From contig NZ_CP018221.1 of assembly GCF_001890385.1 (NCBI RefSeq), positions 2,591,501-2,655,500 of the forward strand: DNA of 64,000 nt. The letters run 5' to 3'. The position numbers were made by a program, and so were the translations under genes. Shown here piece by piece: positions 59,020 through 64,000 of the stretch. The DNA is from Tardibacter chloracetimidivorans. Its GTDB lineage: Bacteria; Pseudomonadota; Alphaproteobacteria; Sphingomonadales; Sphingomonadaceae. Under the pieces are notes generated by a model. It searched no databases. It worked only from the letters and a program-made list of their open reading frames with translations, and was not told the origin of the DNA. Within the stretch, counting starts at the first letter, position 1. Each line of letters opens with the position of its first letter.

Positions 59020-60371
59020 GACAGCGCCTCCATGTTGAGGCATGGGGCGCCGACAGCGCGGAACCGCTCGCTTGCTTCCTGCAACAGATCCTGCGTGACG
59101 GTGATGTAGACCAACGTGGAGTTGATGTCCCGGTGGCCCATATAGGTGGAGAGGTAGCGTAGCCTGTCCTGCGGGTTGATGCCGGATCGGTACCATTGGA
59201 GGATCCGGTTCACGACCATTGAGTGACGCAGGTCATGAACACGCGGCCCCGTCCGCCCGAAGGGCGGTTTGAACCCGGCTCGACGCATGACGTTGGTGAT
59301 CATCGTTGAGACCACCACCGGGGCATAGCGATCATTGAAGTGGTCATGCCAGAAGAGCCCGGACCGCGGATCCTGCGGGGCGCCGGCGCGCCGCCTTGCA
59401 TCGATATAGGCCCGTAATTCGGCCATGACGCTGCCGGTTAGCGGCAAGATCCTGGTCTTGTAGAACTTCGTTTCCCGGATCGTGATCGTGTCCGATTGAA
59501 GGTCCACGTCACCCAGATCAAGCCCGGCGAGTTCACTACGGCGCAGTCCGGCACAATAGGCCAGAACCACCATCGTGTAGAGGGCCATAGGCCGCAGCGG
59601 AGCATCCGGCGACGGATACGAGCGGGCAACATCGAGCAACCGCCGGACGTCGGCCGGACTGAAGATATGCGGCCGTCGATGCTCGCGCGCCACTTCCCGC
59701 TCCGACCGGGCGTTGAAGCGTTTTGGCGGGATTCTGGGATCAAGGCGATACCGCGCCTTGGTCAGGATGCGCCCCAGCTTCTGACATTCAGCCGCGTGGT
59801 TGCGGGTCGGCTTGGCAGTTGCCCAGCGCGCCAGCATTGTCTCAAGCGATGCCCCGGCAAGTTCGGGGTTCGCCTGGAGGAACCGATCGAACCGCAATAG
59901 CCAGTGAGCCTGGGTCTCATACTGATAGCCCCGGCTGCGCATCAACGCGACATGCTCGCGCATGAAGTCCCCCAGCACGCTGCCGTAGGGCGCAGGCCGT
60001 CGCAATGCGGCCAGGGCTTCGTCGGGATTGGGGGAAGCGAGAGCCCGCCAGATCGGCTTGTTTTGTTTGGCGTTGTACTGACGACGAAGCACGGCAACGG
60101 GATTCTCGGCGATCAGCCCGATTTCGACGAGGTGTTCGAGGAAGCGATCGACAATGCAGACCTGGTTGAGCAGCGTCGGCATTCGCCAACGTTTTTCCAT
60201 TTCCTTCAGCCAGACGTCGAGCATCTGCCGGTCAACCGCCGGATGACGTCGGGCTACATCCTCGAAGCTGCGAAGGAACCAGCGATAAGTCGGTCTGCTT
60301 CCCGGCCGGAACTGCGATTTTTCCAAGAAGGCGTCAACAACGGTGCAATCGGGATCGTGCCAGGCGCTCAT
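59016..60371 (-). CDS. RIT2 recombinase B (451 aa)
   Basis: A 451-residue tyrosine recombinase with a long N-terminal region (TYRWFLRSFEDVARRHPAVD). Catalytic motifs are AYCAGLRRSELAGLDLGDVD, VHDLRHSMVVNRILQWYRSG and TYMGHRDINSTLVYITVT. It overlaps both neighbours by four bases (ATGA), which indicates one transcript and translational coupling. Confidence 0.88.
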   Translation of the reverse strand: MSAWHDPDCTVVDAFLEKSQFRPGSRPTYRWFLRSFEDVARRHPAVDRQMLDVWLKEMEKRWRMPTLLNQVCIVDRFLEHLVEIGLIAENPVAVLRRQYNAKQNKPIWRALASPNPDEALAALRRPAPYGSVLGDFMREHVALMRSRGYQYETQAHWLLRFDRFLQANPELAGASLETMLARWATAKPTRNHAAECQKLGRILTKARYRLDPRIPPKRFNARSEREVAREHRRPHIFSPADVRRLLDVARSYPSPDAPLRPMALYTMVVLAYCAGLRRSELAGLDLGDVDLQSDTITIRETKFYKTRILPLTGSVMAELRAYIDARRRAGAPQDPRSGLFWHDHFNDRYAPVVVSTMITNVMRRAGFKPPFGRTGPRVHDLRHSMVVNRILQWYRSGINPQDRLRYLSTYMGHRDINSTLVYITVTQDLLQEASERFRAVGAPCLNMEALS

Positions 60372-61600
60372 GACAGCATCTCCGAGCCGGGTACATCGAG
60401 CGCCACGGCTCGGAGATCATCTGTCGCCAGCTTGAGATAGGCATTGGTGGATTCGATTGATCGATGCCCGAGCACGTCGCCGATGATCTTTTGCGGGACC
60501 GACGCCCGCAGTAGTTCGACCGCTCGCGCGTGGCGGAAGACATGCGCTCCTCGCTTTCCCGGCGGCTCGACGCCTGCGGCTGCTAACCGCCCGCGGATCA
60601 TGCCGTACAGGTTTGTCATTGCGATGTAGGGCGCGCAGGATCGGATGAAGATTTCCCGCCCCTCGACCTGGGGGCGCCCATGACGCAGATAGTCGAGCAG
60701 CGCCTCACCAACCGGCGCCAATAGCGGCATGTAGGAGTACGCATTGGTCTTGGTGTGACGGATACGCAGGGATTCTCCGCGCCAGTTCACGTCTTCAAGC
60801 CGAAGGCGGCAGATCTCACCTTCGCGCAACCCATATGTGGCAAGCAGTTGAAGTACCGCAAAATCGCGCATTCCTCGCGGCGATCCGTCCTTCTTCGTCG
60901 TCGCCAACACCGCGGCGATTTGGCTCTTGTCCAACGTCGAGGGCACGTCTTCATAGGCGTAGAGCATGGGGCCGATGATGTGCGGCGTGAGATCAGTCGG
61001 GATACGTCCCGTCCGATGCAGATAGCGCACCACCGACCGGAGCCGCTCAGCGACGTCGGCCAATGATTTGCGCCGTAATCCAGGCGCGCGCATGTCCATG
61101 TAGAGATCGACCTCCACGATGCTCAACGTGCCGAGGCTGGCAGCACCGCCCCGTTCGAACCGCCATCGCAGGAAGTTCCGTGCCTCCCACATAAGCGCCG
61201 CGATGGTAGCGCTTGCCAGACCGCGCTCGTCGCGCAGCCATGCCTCGTATTCGCAGCAGATCGCCTGCCGATACGCGGTTTCCGGTTCGGTCATCTCCGG
61301 CTCGGGCGGCCATTTGCCTTGGGCAAGCCGGAGCAGCTTGTTGATCGACGTGCGGGGCAACATCTGCCAGCGCGCACAGGGAGGCCGGCCGTACTGGGCT
61401 TCGAAATCCCGAATTGCATAGGCAAAATACTGATCGACCTGCGCGGGCGTCACAGTTTCTACCTGCATGTCGCACTCGGCCAGATAATCGAGAAACGCGC
61501 GGGCGTAGAGGCGATGGTTCGCTACGACCACCGGGTTGTAATTCTGCGTCGTGAGCAAATTCGAGAGTTCGGCGATCAACTCGTCGTGCAATTTCAACAT
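60368..61600 (-). CDS. RIT2 recombinase A (410 aa)
   Basis: A 410-residue tyrosine recombinase. The ATG at 61600 (MLKLHDELIAELSN) is chosen over 61678 because the extension is Cys/Leu-rich without an RBS. Catalytic motifs are ATYGLREGEICRLRLEDVNW, GAHVFRHARAVELLRASVP and VLGHRSIESTNAYLKLATD. It is first in the operon, with 97 bases to the right terminal repeat, which could hold its promoter. It differs markedly from RIT1 recombinase A and lacks its Cys pairs. Confidence 0.88.
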   Translation of the reverse strand: MLKLHDELIAELSNLLTTQNYNPVVVANHRLYARAFLDYLAECDMQVETVTPAQVDQYFAYAIRDFEAQYGRPPCARWQMLPRTSINKLLRLAQGKWPPEPEMTEPETAYRQAICCEYEAWLRDERGLASATIAALMWEARNFLRWRFERGGAASLGTLSIVEVDLYMDMRAPGLRRKSLADVAERLRSVVRYLHRTGRIPTDLTPHIIGPMLYAYEDVPSTLDKSQIAAVLATTKKDGSPRGMRDFAVLQLLATYGLREGEICRLRLEDVNWRGESLRIRHTKTNAYSYMPLLAPVGEALLDYLRHGRPQVEGREIFIRSCAPYIAMTNLYGMIRGRLAAAGVEPPGKRGAHVFRHARAVELLRASVPQKIIGDVLGHRSIESTNAYLKLATDDLRAVALDVPGSEMLS

Positions 61601-61696
61601 GCTTTTATCCTCAGCTGGTTCAGAGACCGCCGAGGTTCGCAACCAAAATAATGCGCAGCAACATCGCACGAACAACACAGGAATTCGGCGCTTAGG

Positions 61697-61736
61697 CCGC
61701 GTTCCTTCACATTATCGCGACCTCGCGATAATCGAT
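61697..61736. repeat. RIT2 right 40-bp terminal inverted repeat
   Basis: An exact inverse of 57926-57965 abutting the palindrome at 61736-61759. It lies upstream of RIT2 recombinase A. Confidence 0.9.
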
Positions 61737-61759
61737 CTTATGCGCAGCTGCGCATAAGA
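61736..61759. repeat. Palindrome at the right end of RIT2
   Basis: A perfect 24-base palindrome with CAGCTG at its centre (TCTTATGCG on the left, CGCATAAGA on the right). It is absent from the reconstructed host reading frame. It corresponds in length, position and side to the RIT1 palindrome. Confidence 0.85.
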
Positions 61760-63890
61760 CCTGCCACGCGTCCGCATAGGTGTCGTAGATCTCGATCTGC
61801 GCGGCGGTCAGCTCATGGCGCAGAATGTCATATTCGACACCTGCGAAGCTCAGTGCGCGGGCCATGTAGAGGCCGGTGGCCTTGAGATCGCGCGCGACCA
61901 GCTCCATCGCGGCGATCCCGCCTTTGCTGATGCTGCTGATGAACTGCTCCCGGTCGGGGAAGGCGGTCCCTGGGCCCCAGAGCCCCAGTCGGACCGCATA
62001 AGCGAGGTTGTTGACGACAGAGGCGCCGGTGGCTGAAGCATAGAGGACGCGGGCCGCGGGCAATTGGTTCTGGAGGAGCACGCCGCAGATTCCCTGCTGG
62101 GATCCATCCTTGGTGCCGAGAGCGCCCTCCCCACCCGCAACGCCGCCCATCTCGTGGGCCTCGTCGAAGGCGATGACACCGTCAAAATCGGCCCCGGCCC
62201 AGTCAACCAGCTGCTTCAGGCGACCGTAGTCACCACGCATCGAACGCAGCGTCGGATAGCTGACGAACAGCACGCCCTGGTCGAGGCTGATCGGCTCATC
62301 GATCTTCCAGTTGGAGATGGGCTGAATGTCGCCGTTAAGGCCGCCAAGGGCCGTCCAGTCGCGTCGCGCGTCTTCGAGGAGCGGCGCATTCTTCGAGACC
62401 CAGATGTTGCGGCGGCGGCCCTGGAGCCAGTTGTCGAGGATGCAGGCCGCGATTTGACGACCCTTCCCCGCCCCCGTGCCGTCGCCCAGGAAGAAGCCCT
62501 TACGATAGGAATGGCCGTCTTCGGCCAGCACGAGGCCGACACCCTCCTTGTCGGGTCTGAAAGTGCCTGGGATCCACTGGGTCCAGGCATGCCCCGCGTA
62601 GACGACCGTCTCGAGTTGGGAGGCGGAGAGCAGCCGCTCGGCGACGGTGCGCTCGGGCAGCGCCGGCACATACTCTGGGACCGGCGCCGGGATCGAGCCC
62701 ATGGCGACAGATTCGACGAGCGGCGTTGGATGCTCGCCAGCGCTCGCGAAGCTGATACGGCTCGGTCGATATGGAAGATAGACGCCGCTCTGCTCGAGCA
62801 GCGGCGCCGGCGTCTCAAGTTTCGCATATTCGACGGGGAGCACGTGGTTGCGTGCCGGGGCATGGTAGGCGCGGGGCGCCGGACGGCTGCTTTTGACGGC
62901 CCGGAAGAGCGAAACTCCACCTGAGCGCTTCGGCGCCGACGCTCCGCGATCGGGCTTCGCCGACGATCGTTCGGGGATGATCAGGATATCGAGCAGCTCG
63001 GCAACGGACGAACGCTGGATGAGCGCGGGGGGCGACCGGCCGGGGACCTTGTCGATGACAAACAACCGCACGGCGATCGAAGTCCCATGCTTCAGGTAGC
63101 ACTTCTCGAGACGGACGGCCGCCAGGACGCTCACGTCGCGCAGGATCGTCTCATATTGCTCACGCATGCGTGCGCTCGGGCCAAACCAATCGGGCATGAT
63201 GGCAACGAGCCGGCCGCCCGGTTGAAGACGGCGCAGCGCCGCTTGCAGATGACGGACTGCGGCATAGTCGTCGGCGCCGCGGCCGACCGACCTCGAAAAG
63301 GGCGGGTTCATCAGGATGAGGGTTGGTCGATCGACGCTTGCGAGGGTGGAATTGATGGTCGCACCATCGTGCCCGGTGATCGATGCTGAGGGGAAAGCCG
63401 CCTTCAATCGGCCACGGCGGAGCGGATCGAGCTCGTTCAGATGGAGCGATTCGACGTGACGGAGCTGCGCGACCAATAGGCCGTTACCCGCGCTCGGCTC
63501 GAGCACGATGTCGTCGGGCTGGACGTTGGCGAGAAGCGTCATAACCGCAGCGATGTCGACAGGTGTCGAGAATTGCTGCCATTCGATCTGATCCTCGCTG
63601 CGAACCGTCTGAGTGGGCAGGCGATCGGACAAGTCGATCAGCGCGCGGACGTCGCCGAACGCCGCAATTTTTTGGGCGCTCGACTGAAGATGGATGGCAA
63701 GGGCATGCTCGAGGAGTTCAAAGCTGGCGCGTTGTGTCCAGCGACCGTCGGCATCAGAACCGCCGAAGGCCTTGGTCATCGCGTCGTTGAGGTGACGACG
63801 CTGAATGGCCTCGTCGGAGCGCAGACGGGGTAGAAGGAGGCGCACGGCCTCGCGCTCAGCCTGGGCGGCCGCTTCGAAGAGATCGGACAT
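61760..63890 (-). pseudogene. Strawberry-notch-type methylase-helicase, N-terminal part
   Basis: The first 710 codons. Residues about 110-330 form an N6-adenine-methyltransferase-like domain with LEPSAGNGLLVAQL (SAM site) and ILMNPPFSRS (NPPF catalytic motif). Residues about 470-710 are the first helicase half: GDGTGAGKGRQIAACILDNW (Walker A), GVIAFDEAHEMGGVAGG (DEAH), YASATGAS and IEIYDTYADAWQ at the end. The ATG at 63890 follows GGAG and is preferred over 63932. Such methylase-helicases occur on large ICEs and plasmids and are thought to protect or process the incoming DNA. Here the frame is cut by RIT2 and stops at 61707. Confidence 0.85.
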
Positions 63891-64000
63891 GGGTGTGGTC
63901 TCCAGAGTGGGCTGCACCCTCGGCAGCGACACCCTTTCGATCCCCCTCCCCTCTCCTCCGGCGCTTCGCGCCTAGACGCGGCTCTGCTGCGCTCGGGCAT

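Larger units (their letters stand above)
57927..61759 (-). mobile_element. Recombinase-in-trio element RIT2
   Basis: A 3,833-base insertion in the same gene, with its three recombinase genes on the minus strand. 40-bp perfect terminal inverted repeats are at 57926-57965 and 61697-61736, each containing a dyad ATTATCGCG / CGCGATAAT around a four-base centre, like a recombinase core site. A perfect 24-base palindrome (61736-61759, centre CAGCTG) lies between the right repeat and host DNA. A shared GA dinucleotide marks the junctions (57925-57926, 61758-61759). Removing the element gives AWQVIHQNL in frame. Confidence 0.87.

Noticed and set aside
52108-63890. DISARM-type defence locus
   Set aside because: The methylase and helicase domains are in one protein of the strawberry-notch type, and no drmA, drmB, drmC or phospholipase-D gene is adjacent.
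1-64000. tRNA, rRNA or CRISPR arrays
   Set aside because: No cloverleaf or conserved rRNA sequence and no regular short direct-repeat array was found by reading. A covariance-model scan would be needed to be certain.

Overview
The window is GC-rich DNA from the conserved backbone of a large mobile element, either an integrative and conjugative element or a plasmid. It is most likely from an alphaproteobacterium and probably a sphingomonad. That assignment is an inference from the protein families (MucR/Ros regulator, DUF736, DUF3768, DUF2493, the PRTRC cassette, a strawberry-notch methylase-helicase) and base composition. No rRNA, tRNA or housekeeping gene is present to confirm it. Almost all backbone genes lie on the minus strand and read from about 64 kb down to 1.

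Layout of the backbone, by increasing coordinate. At 1-1061 are a traD-type coupling protein, cut by the window edge, and a ribbon-helix-helix partner. At 1.7-6.9 kb are small hypothetical genes, a DUF2493 (SLOG) protein, a short SSB and two pairs of repeated, apparently structured leader elements. At 7.2-13.4 kb are a SEC-C protein, VapBC, DUF736, a MucR-like regulator and several small proteins. At 22.8-34.9 kb are a Mom-like protein, two PP-loop (PAPS-reductase-like) proteins, a PRTRC cassette (ThiF, A, B, F, C, E, ParB), a DpdA-like transglycosylase and a secreted thermonuclease. At 35-64 kb come DUF6927, ardC, a second ParB-domain protein and a methylase-helicase of about 1,407 residues.

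The main result is that the backbone has been invaded repeatedly and precisely. Four backbone genes carry insertions. The PP-loop gene (315 aa when rejoined) is split by an 8.5 kb Tn7-like transposon encoding TnsA, TnsB, TnsC, TniQ and a primase-helicase. The DUF6927 gene (202 aa) is split by a group II intron that itself carries an IS1595-family element. The ardC gene (316 aa) is split by a second group II intron and by a 6.9 kb recombinase-trio element that carries its own complete ardC. The methylase-helicase gene (1,407 aa) is split by two different recombinase-in-trio (RIT) elements in opposite orientation. Removing each insertion at the junctions given here restores an open, in-frame coding sequence, and in each case the joined length is a multiple of three.

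The backbone suggests a conjugative element with partition and stability functions (PRTRC, ParB, VapBC) and defences against restriction (ArdC, candidate DNA modification by Mom-like, DpdA-like and PP-loop proteins, the methylase-helicase). The insertions look like elements that use this conjugative element as a vehicle. The most novel candidates are the Tn7-like primase-helicase transposon, the palindrome found at one end of both RIT elements, and the two repeated leader families.
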